Part shown: positions 10,301 through 23,100 of the stretch, in pieces
How the letters are laid out: each line of letters opens with the position of its first letter
How positions within the stretch are numbered: the first letter of the stretch is position 1
Assembly (NCBI RefSeq): GCF_016802725.1
Contig: NC_052678.1
Coordinates: 9,344,001 to 9,408,000 of the forward strand
Direction of reading: 5' to 3'
DNA length: 64,000 nt
From: Solenopsis invicta
Lineage: Eukaryota; Arthropoda; Insecta; Hymenoptera; Formicidae
The notes under the pieces: generated by a model
What the model was told of the DNA's origin: nothing
Databases searched by the model: none
What the model saw: the letters and a program-made list of their open reading frames with translations, nothing else
Made by a program: the position numbers and the translations under genes

Positions 10301-13300
10301 AAAATGCGCATGCATCGCGGCCTGTTGTCTGCAGATCTGCGCGTCTGGAAACGCGAGCCTGAGATACGCCGAGCGACACCGCGCCGTTTTGTTTTCGCTG
10401 CGCGAACATTACGCGATCGTATTTCCGAGAGTGTTGCTTTGGACATTACGCAAACGGAACGAAGCCGGAAAAATGTAGCAATTCGCGAATTGCCAGCGAA
10501 AATTTCTGAAATGCGGCGACTCGATATTACCTCGTGTACAGGGTGTCCCACGACGTTCGTTTTAACGGGGAAGAGCGATTGCCTTCAATAACGTAAATTA
10601 TTCTTTACCAATCGAGAATTGATTGAAAATTTTGAGCTAAAGTTCTTTTTTTATTTTTTATATCTTGGGCGTTAAATTAAAATTAAATTTCTGAAAAAAG
10701 TAGAATTTGAGAAACAAATTTCGTAAAAATTTATTCACATTTTAAGCTCCAATAATCTCTATCGATATTGTCTTTATTTATATTTGCGCAAAACTCTATT
10801 CCACAGAACATAAATTACGTCGAACTGGGAAGGCATGTTCGGTATGTCTTCGTTCCTTACGAAACGTAAAGTGAACGTCCGAGTCTACCGGGAATTGCGG
10901 CCGTATTCGACACCTTGTATATGATCGGCTAAGCAATCAGTGTGTGCAACAACTTCTTTCATTCGACAGCCAGTTTCTACTCGCATTTGCATCGATGTGA
11001 AACCGGAAAATAGATTAGTGACCGACTCGCCGTGTCATTAATGGAATTTTCAGAAAGTGGGAATTATCATTAACCCTTTGACACTATATTTTCTTACGCT
11101 CATTAAAGCACCGTGTAAATCACTACCTTCTGTCGATAAATGTGAAAAAAAACTGAATTATGATCACGTTAGTAAATATAATAAGACAAGACGCAAATTG
11201 CGTTCTTACATTGAAAAAAGTGTCCTTGTTAAATGTATTTAGTAAAAAACACAATATAAACAAAATGTCTTAACAATTATAGCTAGATCTTTGTGCTGAT
11301 ATTTATTATACAATGTGTATCTTTTCTAAGTTTATTAAACAACGCGCCAAATAGATTTTTTGGTCATAACACAATTCTAAGTTGAACAAAAATTAATACC
11401 TAATGTCACGTTTATTAAATAGAAAATCAATTTAATAGTAAACGATGCTGACTCGCATCTGAATATGAGAACCTTCAGATAATGCAACCAATTGTTTTCG
11501 ATGTAAAATTACCTGAGCGTCACAGCGTTGTTGCCGTAGAGCTCCAGATTCAGATTGTAGAATCGCTCGCTCTTACTGCAGTCGACCTCGTCAACCCTCT
11601 CGCAGACTCTGGTCTCCTGGTCGAAGACGGTCCCGTTCAGACAGAGGAATTTTATGTCCATAATCTCGTCTGAAACCAAGTCTCACGGTGAAGAAGAGGG
11701 TCATTATTCGGGGATGCTCTAGATTCATGGGTTCGTAGCTTCACGTTCGCTCGACTGCCAATCGTTTCCTGATACCAATGTCACTCAATTCAATCAAAAA
11801 CGGTTAGTAAATTACGCCATCTCATAAGCTGCGTACAATTTATTTATACGCTGTGTAACATCAATTCAACTCTGTAAAATTGGTTCCGTCTTTAAAACGC
11901 GATGGAGATGTCTCTTCGATTTTTCCGGTTGAGATCACTCGCGCTTCCACCGAGAGAGCGATTTATCTGCGCAAAGACGTTTCTCGCATATTTCGGAAGA
12001 CACACACATTTGCGCTACATTCTCCGAAAGGAGAAACCTACTACACGCGTCTCGCGTCCTCGATCCAGTCCATAAAGTCGATTTTGTACAAGCTATTATG
12101 CAAATTGTTTTATATGTCACGTATTCACGTGGCGCGACGAGGGAGTCGGAGCTGGCTGTTTGCATCCGGGGCCGAGGGCCGACGATTTATCAGGCACGGT
12201 TCCGGATTAGAGTTGGAATTAGAAATTGTTTAATTAATAGCAGCGCTAGCCTATTTAGGATCGGCAAATATATCGACGGTAAGTAGATCGTTTCGAAACG
12301 ATCGAAGGCTGCCCATCGAAGTTTTGCAATCGATCGCGGGAGATCGTTCACGGCGAGAATGTCACGGTCGTCGAAGAACGTTTACTGACCTAAGCCGAGA
12401 GTCTGGCTTTGATTCGTCAAGAGAAATAGGTCTCTTTGTCGTGCGAATTCGATCTTCAGAATTTTAACTCATTAGTTAAAACTTTCGATCGTGACTTTTA
12501 CCAAAAAAAATTGCCAGTAAAATGAAGCGATAAATGTTCCTTTTATCAACGAACTATTGGATAGCGTGGATCTTGATGAGCTTGCAATTTAATTAATATC
12601 ATATTAAGTAGCATCATTTTCAGTATGATTGATTTTACTTTTTTGTTATAATGTAAATGATTTTTTTTTATCAATTATTTGGGAATACCGCCTTCATAAT
12701 GCAGAACTACCTTTCTGGCCGATGGTGCAGACGTGAAACATTTGACAGCCCGCCTCGACGTCCGCGTAGTATCCGCCTATCACCTTTCCTTGACACGAGA
12801 AATTCGTCTCCGGCAGGTTGTCAAAGTCCAGATACTTGAAAAGCAGAAATCGACGCTTCAGTGAAGAGAAAATTCAGCTGCTGTTCGCAGCGACACTTGT
12901 TTAAAAAGCGTTAATTTTTCCTTCAGATTTATTCGATTAACATTCGGACACTTACGCCAGGTTCCCCCGCGCTGCATAACAAACGGCCATGACGAAAGTC
13001 GAGAATCGACACGAAAACTGAAAAAAGAAGAGAAAACAAAAATTATATTATGTCGAATAACATAATAAATAAAATAATGAAAAAAATTTGCAGGATTAAA
13101 ATGTAATTTGCATCCAAAATAAATTATTTATATTGTTATATTTATCAAACTCTCGAAAAAAGATTCTCTAGTCCACCAGCCCAACTTTTAGTAAATCAAA
13201 TACGTTCTTGACATTTTCTAAAAAATGCAATGTCGTCTATTCTCAGTAGAGTGTTTTCCTCGAGCTTGACTTTCGGTCATACACGCGTTCTCCCACGGTA

Positions 13301-14146
13301 CTCTTTAAATTGTGCATCGTTCAATAGATACGGTGAGATAACAAAAGCTATCGTTGCCGAAAGTTGAAGAAAAAAAATTCTGCGGTCTCCACCATCTCAT
13401 TCGGCGCAGCCAAGTCATGCAATTTACGTGGAGATAATTTATGCGGTTTCACAATCGGGCCCGGGGTCTCCGGTGAACCCCGTTGCACCAGTTGCAGCTA
13501 TAATTATGCACAACTATCGTCACGCACCGACGATAGGTTAATGCACCAGAGTGCTCCATAAATTCGAGTTTGCTAGTTCGATCTGCTACCGTTACAAATA
13601 CAACATAATCCGGCGTAACTGCAGTGTTACATAAACGCTATCGGGCAGAATAAAATGTCACAAAGCCAGCGAGAGATTGGAGACGATAGACTAAATGTTA
13701 ATAGAGCGAGTGTGCGAAAGATGATTGAAGAAATAAAAATTATTCGTACTTAAAAATAATAATTTACGCTCAAATTCACACTTACAAACACACATTTCGT
13801 GCTTCTGACAAAATGTATTTTTCACTTTAAATGAAATGAAAGACGTTCCGCAAAAAATTGGATGGAAGACACGATATAACAAAAAAGTAATGAGATATTA
13901 GAGTAGGCAACTTTCACCTCGCTTATCTAACACGTGCCAGGCAGGTGTTAATTGTTACCGTCAGATTAAATTATATTCTTCACTCCGGCTATGTTTCGTG
14001 GTTCGTTGCGGCATGCTAATAGCCCTCTGGGCTATTCAAATTGCCAGATCCATACTTTTTGTCGATAAAGATTTATGTAACGCAATTTATAATTGATTTA
14101 CAGTATATCGTTTCAACGGCCCGTCAGCGTGTTAAAGCGTAATGTT

Positions 14147-14198
<52 letters not shown>

Positions 14199-17100
14199 CT
14201 TATATTATTATTTTTTGACATATATATGCGTTACGAGACATTGTATAAATTTTATTTATATAATTTTATTTTATTTTCGCAATAAACGTTTAATGCTATT
14301 AAATGTGAAACATATTTAAGCAGCTTCGTAAGATAGTACTTTTAAATTCCTAAAATACCGTTAACATTCTTGAGTTTATTGACGATAGGGCAATTAATCT
14401 ATCTACTAATTATATTTCCGGTTGAGCGCCTTTAGCGCCTACTTTCATCCATTCCACTCTACAATTTGACCGTGAAGCGCTACCTTGCTGGCAATCCGCA
14501 CCTGCTCGACAATACGTGTTCGTGTTAACTCGCAGCTTGTAGTTTCTGTAAAACGCGTCGAGGCCTTTTATCGAAACCTACGTGCGACTTTTAATTCGCA
14601 ATCCTCAAAGACAAACGGGCCTTTCACCGTGTGTGGCGCTCGTGTAAAATATATATTCCGCGTGCTCTCCTAGCGCGAGGCCGCGCTCGCTCTCGATATA
14701 CAATTATGTAATTCGGATAAAAAGGCGAAGGGATAGAGGAGAGAACGCGTCGAAACGGCATGTGGCGTAAGCCGGCGCGAAACAAAAAGCGGCGGCACGT
14801 CCGACACGCCCGTCATCGTCATCATTCGGACGTTTCGCCGATTATTTTTTACATACGCTGACCTTTCCTTCGACGGCACGACACGACACGACGGCCCGGC
14901 GGCGACGTCATACGACGGTTAGTTTCCATCAGTTTCACCGCGGGCAAAGTCGTTATTAATGCTACATAGCTTTCTCGAGGTGAAAGAATATCCATCTTCA
15001 TCGATTTCGTTCGACTCACGGGATACGAAAACAGACGCGCGGCCGCCTCTGCATTAAACATGACTATGCTCTTTTGGTATTATTTTGACAATTGATTATT
15101 CCATACATATCCCACGCGGATATGACAAGGCATAATGTACAATATTTCTGTAATAACAGATTTAAGGAAAAATTTATTTTCGTGTACAGCCATTTGTCTT
15201 GTTTGTTATTTTACATTAAATGTACCATTTCTTCTTGGCAAAAAAGAACCAAAGTAAAAAAAGAACCAAAGTAAATAAAATTGAAGGATTTCCTACAAAA
15301 ATCAAACAAGTGCATTTTTTATTTTATTTTTATTTGAGTCATTGTGCGAACTCATTCTCTATCACTATTCTGTGGTACCAACTCTTTGTTACATCGTGAA
15401 ATTTTTTTAGCGAAAATCAAACAGAAAATGGAAAATATAAATATAAAAATAAGTAGTAAAAATATAAAATCCATAGATTTTTAATTTTTCTTTTTTAAAT
15501 AGTTTCTGAAAATATTAATCAAAGTCTATTATATGTTCGGAGAAAAATTACTGTATTTATTGAATAAACGGTTTAAAGACGAGATATTTTTTATTTCTTG
15601 AAAATTTATCATCTCGAGCTTGTCTGGTTTTTGTAGGAAACTCTTCAGGTATCTTCTAACATTAGACGTGTGCTAAATAATTGTTTTATAGCTTCACGTC
15701 CGTGAACTGCTCATGAACTTGAACAGCGGTGCTAAACTCACTACTCAAACTGAATTACAAACTGTTCGAATTACAAAAGAAAGCGAAATACGATTAGGAA
15801 AACTGAGAGTGCAAAAGGGCTACGTGGATCGAGGATGCCACGTAAACCACGTCTCGTGTATGAGAGACTAAAAAAAGGGAAAGGAGGAAGAAATGGAAAG
15901 CGTGATCGCGGCACACGTCAGGATTCCACGATAGAAACCGAAATTTCATAAATAATTCCTCGGGCATACCGCGCTCGGCCGACTGTAACGAAGTTCCTTA
16001 AAATTCTTGGGCGTTCCTCTTCGTTTTGCGCTGATCTAATTGCGCCGGCCATGGACTTCTGTTTTCATTAATCGCGGACGACTCGCTTTTCCTTGCCGCA
16101 CGAAGCAACGAGGCAGTGTTCTCCTTTCGCTCTATCTCGCCCGGCACCCAAAACATTTGGAAAACGCATTTTCGAGTTCAAATTGTTACGATCATGGTTT
16201 TGTAATCGCGCCGCAATGTTACGGACTTGTCGAAAAATGTGCGAGAAACGTGCTGGTGTCAATGTAATAACTTAATTCAAAAGCAATAATTTTGAAGCAT
16301 TTGAACTTAATTTGAAAGCATTGCGACAGAATCCGAAAGAAAAGATGAATCACAGGCCATTATTTCAATATTTGATTTACATCTTTTTTAGCCTGTAAGA
16401 CTAACAGCTTGAAATAGTTACAAATTAACATTCTACATGCGTAGGTAGCATATTAATCCAGCTACCAGCTTTAACAAGTCAGATGTGACAGTAAAAGTAA
16501 TTTGTTATGATTCATGTATGCAACGCGATATCTGCTACTTTAAATATCTACTTACATGCTTCTATCTTGACTCTTAATTTATTTATAACTTACATATTTT
16601 ATCACGAAAGTCATTTAAATTTTGTTTTCGCTACTTTTTTTTAGATGCAGTATAAAACGTTAAGAATGTAAGTGTCACACATCTCAAAGTACCAAAAATA
16701 TAAAAATTTCAAAGTAGAAAGATTTTTGACCGTTACTGTAACAACAAAACTCAAACAAGAACGCCTTCTACGGTCGCAGCTAGATCTCCGTGCTTGTATT
16801 GTTTGTGTGATTTTATATACTTTTCTCAAATTCAATGAACTGCGCGCCGAATTATTTTTTCAGTCATTACACAGCTCTACATTGAACAAGATTTAATAAT
16901 ATTACGTATTATTAAGATTGAAATTAATATTAATCCTTTTTCTTCCTAAAAAATTGTAAAGAAATTTAGGAACATTACAAGCACGGAGATCTAGCTGCGA
17001 CCGTAGAAGGCGTTCTTGTTTGAGTTATATAAAAATTTCATTTTATTATTACGTCAGAGTATCTGTGTAAAATTTGACCATAATTCTCTTATTGGTTTAA

Positions 17101-20100
17101 AAGTCATTTAATTTCTTTTTGTTTTTTATTCTTATATAAAATCGAGTTTTATAGCACTTAATTGATGAGAAAGTAGCATAACGAATTCAAACAAATTTTA
17201 TGCATGTACTCGTACTAATAAAACTCTAATAAATATTCGTGCAAAAGTTCATTTGGATTCACTAACCCGTTTAAAAATTATTCATCTAAAACTGCAATAA
17301 AATATGACCATTCACACTGCATAAGTTATTATAAGCATAATTATTCGTTATTTTATTCTCTTTGCAGCTAGTTTCATAGTTAAAATTTACGAACGAAATT
17401 TTTTTATCATTGACAAAAAGAGGAATATCTAAAAAATTGCAGTTTTTAATTTCGATAATTTTTAACTGACATTATATAGTTTTAAATATCAAAAATTCTG
17501 TCGAAAAAATTCGTTTAACGTTTCGAGATTTACGAATAAGAGACCTTTCAGTCTCATGATTTTCCCGGAAGTGCAAACTATCATTAGCTATCGCCAAACA
17601 CGGAATTCGCGACGATGCATTTTCGAATTCTTTCGTGGGTGGCAGAAAAACACAGACCGCCGCAACATGTTTATTCCGTGTTGTCGCGATCATCACGGTC
17701 GTTAATCATCGTCACGATTATTTCCTGATATCGCGGCCGCGCCGTGCATCTCTCCGGCGACGTAACGATGGACGAAGGAGCACGTGTCCGGCGCATCACA
17801 CGCATTACGGACGGCGGCGCGCGGTGATAATCAATCCGACTTTCGTTCATCGCAATCTTCGCTTAACGACGCGCCCGGGAAAGATGCGGGAGAGACGCAA
17901 AAATTCCACGACCCACCGAGCGACGTATCGCCGTAACGTGTTTTGCGTTATAGGTAGGCACGTGTAACGGTCCAGATGTATATGTATACGGTCGCTCATT
18001 TCTTTTCTCACCGACGCGCGACGCGCGCAATAGCAGAGGCGTATCCGAAGAAGCTATAGAGGCCGGTGATATAATCCCTTAACGCGTAACACCTGTGTGA
18101 ATCCCGTGACATTTAGAGCTGCGAGCTTTAGTCCGTCGCCTCGTCTTTGCGCGCGCGATCTTTGATTTCGTCGATAAATTATCTCGATATCATCCTATCT
18201 ATCGTCCTAAGTCTGTCCGCAGCATCTCGGAGCTCAATGAGTGGACCATTTCATAAGAGCGCGCGCGCGTCTCGCGGACGACGTGAAAGCGCGCGGATCC
18301 TCCCACGCGGACGACCGCTGTCCTCGGCACGAGGCAAGATCTTATCGATCTTTATGACGCTTTATTGCCGAGCAATCAGAAAAGACTTATATATAATTGG
18401 GTAATCTGTTAATTAGATGAGATAGCGATCGTTCGAGAGTCTCAGAGACAAACGATCGTTAGAAAAGCGGCGAGAAGGTATTAAGTATGGGAACGTGTCT
18501 CTTCCTTCTTTCAGTGAACCTTCGTTTCAACTACGAAGAGAATTTTCTTTTTTTTATTTACTTTGAAAATCACAGTCGTTGTAACAAACAACGTTGTATT
18601 TCGATGAATTTTATGTGATTTTAAGCAGTAAAATATAAAATATATATATAGTAAATATTAATAAATCAGAGAAAATCATATATAAAATTCTTTAAAATAT
18701 AACGTTGTTCCACGAATATGATTTTCAGAATAAATTTACACATGTTTACTACACATATTTTATATTTTAATACAGTAAAATATAAAATATGTTTCATCAT
18801 TTTAAATAAACTAAATACTAAGTAGCAGTAAATGTATACGATATCTTATACACATTTTACAATACAACGTATTTTTAATCTGATTTGTTTTATTTCTAAA
18901 GGTATATAAGAGAGATAATCGTATTACATTATATTAAAAAAGAAAGACTGGATAAATTTGTTAGATTAAGGCAGGCGGTTTTTTTTTACATTGTTTCTAC
19001 AACTCGCGCAGGACAAAATGTCGAATCTCACCATCGCGAAATGACTTAATTAATATCGGTGATCGAATCGGCGAGAAATCGAAAGTAAGCTGGCTCGGAC
19101 GGTCGCTCGAAATGAACCATGGATCGATCGATCGTGTATTGGCAAACGGTTCCGCGATCGAGATGGACCAATGAGCGTGGACCGGGGAGAAGGGGAGGGG
19201 GGCGGCGCTTTTGTTCGCGTCGGCGGCGCGGCGTGCCGATAATAATCGGCGAGTCTGCGGGGGCGATAAATGGCGATTACACGCTCTCGTACGCCCATAT
19301 GCGGTTAATTAACGGTTAATCGTTAGTCGCGAGCAAGTCCGACAGTGAGAGATTCATTTTAGCCCGAAGCTTCCGCAATCGTCGCGGCACAGTAATTAAT
19401 TCCGCTCTCCTTCCTTTCGCGAATATTAATTGCGTCTGCATGGAAATAAATCGCGGATTCGCTCGGGCATCGGCGATGAGTATTGCCCAATCGGCCTTGT
19501 ATACGTTAGTTTATAGGTCGTTCGCGTAAATGTTAATTGAAGTCAAAGCTCAGCTACTTTTACGTGTTTTTTTTTTTTTTTTTAATTGCATTTATGCTTG
19601 GGAAGAAATGAAGAAGAATCTCGATTTCATCTAACGCGTTTACGCGAACGCGCGGCCTTGTGGAAAGAAACGAACGACTTGGGGCAGCAAAATTTGTAGC
19701 AGTGCAGTAAAGGTAACTCGGGTAACTCTTCGCAAATTGTCCGTTTCCATTACAATTAACGGAGACAGCGATGGGCTTTATTTTGTATCCTTTTATGCAT
19801 AATGACATTTTGATAGTTTTAATTCGCATTTGCGTCCTGTTCGATTTCGAAATCGACAATCATTGCAACTTTGTATATGCTTTGCTCCCCAGATCCTCTC
19901 TCTCTCTGTCTCTGTCTCTCTTTCTTTCTCTGGAACGAAGACGTCTCAAACTCCGATTATCGCAATCTAACCGTCACTACCATTACCGTAATATTACCGT
20001 TACAGTAGCGTCGCTCCGACGGCGTTACTCCATCAGGTAGGAGTATTGCTCAATTCTCCTCCGGCGGCTCATCTCGGGGAGCTAGTTTCCCCACTCTCCC

Positions 20101-23100
20101 CCTCACGATTCCACGGGCTGCACCATATACTTTTTACCCGCGCGAAACCATTCTTTACTGCGGATGATTACTGTGATCGAGCGAGAAGGAAATCAAATTA
20201 TTGCCGGTGCATCGAGACGCCACGTCAATTATACGCGCATCTCACTACCCGGCCATTTCGATTTTTTTTTTATTCACGAAACACTGTACCAGCGCAATAT
20301 CGCCGTAACTCTCGATATTACACGGCTATGATCAAGAGGCCCGCGAGTGGACGCCAGCTGATGTTAATTAACACCTCGCTGTGATTAGATTTAAGCACGC
20401 GGGCATTCTCGATCGTGTCGATTACGTTTCGCTGGAAATTATTGCGTCATGATTCATCTAATATTCGCAGCTTCGCGTATACTTAAAGTATCCACTTACA
20501 TCTCTTTGATTAAGTTCAAAACCGAGAAAAACAAGGTAAGAAATGGTTAATACACCAGCAATTTATAAAATGATAAATAATAACTATATTGAATCTCAAT
20601 TAGACGAAAAGAGCATATTTAATTAATATGTACACATTTCGGATTTTATTTCTCCTTCTTCAGCGTAATTGACATTAAACATAATTAACAGTTAAAACAA
20701 GACCATTAGATAATTAATGAGAGTCGGCAATATTAAACATTAAAATAATAAGAACTCTAAATACTGGTTCTTATTGATAATTCATTCTGATAGTCTTGTT
20801 TTAACTGTATTAATTGTGTCTAATGTAAATTATGCTGAAGAGAGACAAGCAAAGCTCAAAATGTATATATGTATTAATTGGTCACAGTTATTCAATCCAT
20901 AAAGTTCGTTTCGGGAAAAACGCAAATATTTTATGTGATTTAAAAATGTAGATAAAAAACTGTTTTTTATTAACTTTAAGTGTATATTAGGCTTGAATCT
21001 TTCTTGTTTAATATAAGAATATATACGGACTACCGATTACAATAATTCAAATAAATCAATAAATTTTGTGAGATCTCAGATCGATGTTTCTTGCATAACT
21101 ATGGCCAATTATTTTCGTACTCTTTATCTAATTAAGATTCAATATAGTAATTAATTATTATCCTGTAAATTATTCATATATATTATACCATTTCTTTATT
21201 TTGTTCGTTTTTGTCCGTAGCTTATTAATTTTATAATTTAGTGATTTAGCAATTTGTTCTTGTACTAAAAAAAAAAATTTTATCGTCGGAAAGTTCCTTC
21301 TATGCTTGTCAATCGTGGATCGTTCGATTAGAATCTGTTCTCTCAGATCGCGGAAATGCGACGAGCGATGCGTGAGCACCGCGTATCTGAGCATCTTAAA
21401 GATGGGCACGTACGAGGAAGAGCCGCGATACGTCCCCCGCGATTTTACTATGGCCCCGAAAGGGCACGCCGGTGCGCATTGCGGAATCGCGTAAGAAGAG
21501 CACCTTTCACCTTCCGCGAGCTCACATAGATCGCCTTTATGTCGATACGTCGGCGATTACCAGCGTAATTTACGACGTCCGTCGGTATTCAACGAGTATC
21601 GACGCACAAAAACAGATGTTCCCCGTGTACACAGCGGTGAATTTCGATTACCGATCTCCGTAATATCAAACTCCGTTAATTAAACGCCGATCGAATTCTT
21701 TGGAAAATTTACATTAGACTCGCATCAAGATTTACCTTCGTTATGTGAAATTTTTCGTTCTACGATTTTGTCACCAAAATACTTGACGTCGAGAACTCCA
21801 AACTCTCCAGAAATGTTTTATAACAATAATTTATTGGCGTTTGATTTGTATAGGAAATCCTTTAATTGAACTGTGGTTTTTGCCGCACAGTTAACGTCCG
21901 TATTTTTGACGACTGATTTCGTTACGGATCTCGTCACTAATGTGGAACCGTTTTGCTGGCTGTGCACGTCGCGATATTACGTCAATTCCATCGGTGATCC
22001 GCGACCCGCGCGATGAACATAATCCATCACGAGAAAGTACTCTGAAAAACTAATCCGGGAAATCGGCCGATCGCAACGCGCGGATGCTACTTGAATAATT
22101 GCACGCTAGAGCAGCTAGAATAGTATCTATCGCGGATGAATGATCTTCCTGAAAACGATCACCATTCGAGATGCATAATTTCGTAACACTCCAGATTTGA
22201 GAGAACGAATCACGAACGTCCAGTTCGTAATATAGCAATACTTCATTTAAATCTAGCTGTATCCAGAAGACACAAAAATATAGAGTATACATTTTTATTG
22301 AAAATAGACGACGTGAAATATTTTAATTATTGCGTATTCAATAAATTGAAAATAATTTTGAAATAAAAATTTAATACATACGCAATATTTTACAATGTTT
22401 ATTATTTAAGATAAATTATATTTCACACATAAAAATTTAAGAACTCTAATAAGTAATTCATTGATAAAATGTCATAAATAAAATTTAAAAAAATCAAATT
22501 TTCTTCCTTGATATTATTATTCTGGAAAAATAAATATATTATAAATAATGAAAAAAAATTATGTATACAAAATCTTGTGCAAGATTATTGCAAATTTTAA
22601 CACTACGATGTACATCGTAGTGTTAAAATTCGCAACAATGTTGAATACGAGAAAGGAAGTTCCTCGGGTCCGGAAACTGTTGAAATTGGAAATCGCCGCG
22701 AAGGCGTCCTAGACGAAATCGTTTATCCCATTTAAGATGCTAATGAAGCATGACTATTAAATATTACTTTGTTTCCGCGTGTGTTATTCACTGGTCTTCC
22801 TTCTTATTTGCAAACTATACAGATCATTCGCCTCAAACGAGCAACATGTAGCATATTAAATAAAAAAAACTAAATATAGTAAATATGTAAATAATAACAC
22901 AATAATTAAAAAGTTTTCTGCAAAAATCAAACAAATCCAAGAAGTTAAATTTTCAGAAAACAAAAAGATTTATCTTTAAATTATTTATTGTATAAATATA
23001 ATATTTTTTCAAACATATAAAAACAAAATTGTGAGCCTTGATTAATATTTCGTTAACCCATTCAAAAGAAAATAATAAAACTCCGGACTTGTTTGTTCTT

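Larger units (their letters stand above)
9529..11512 (-). other. Intron 4 of the CBM14 mucin gene
   Basis: A 1984-bp intron. It is CpG-rich from about 9650 to 10540, then AT-rich. It holds a repeat element with GTACAGGGTGTC-type ends (10536-10921) and a copy of the foldback family seen at 16.75 kb (11277-11402). No coding sequence other than the exon edges is supportable. Confidence 0.7.

Noticed and set aside
12956..12990. ATG giving MAVCYAARGNL as the protein start
   Set aside because: Its frame ends in the wrong phase for the CBM14 exon, whereas the upstream-spliced frame fits exactly.
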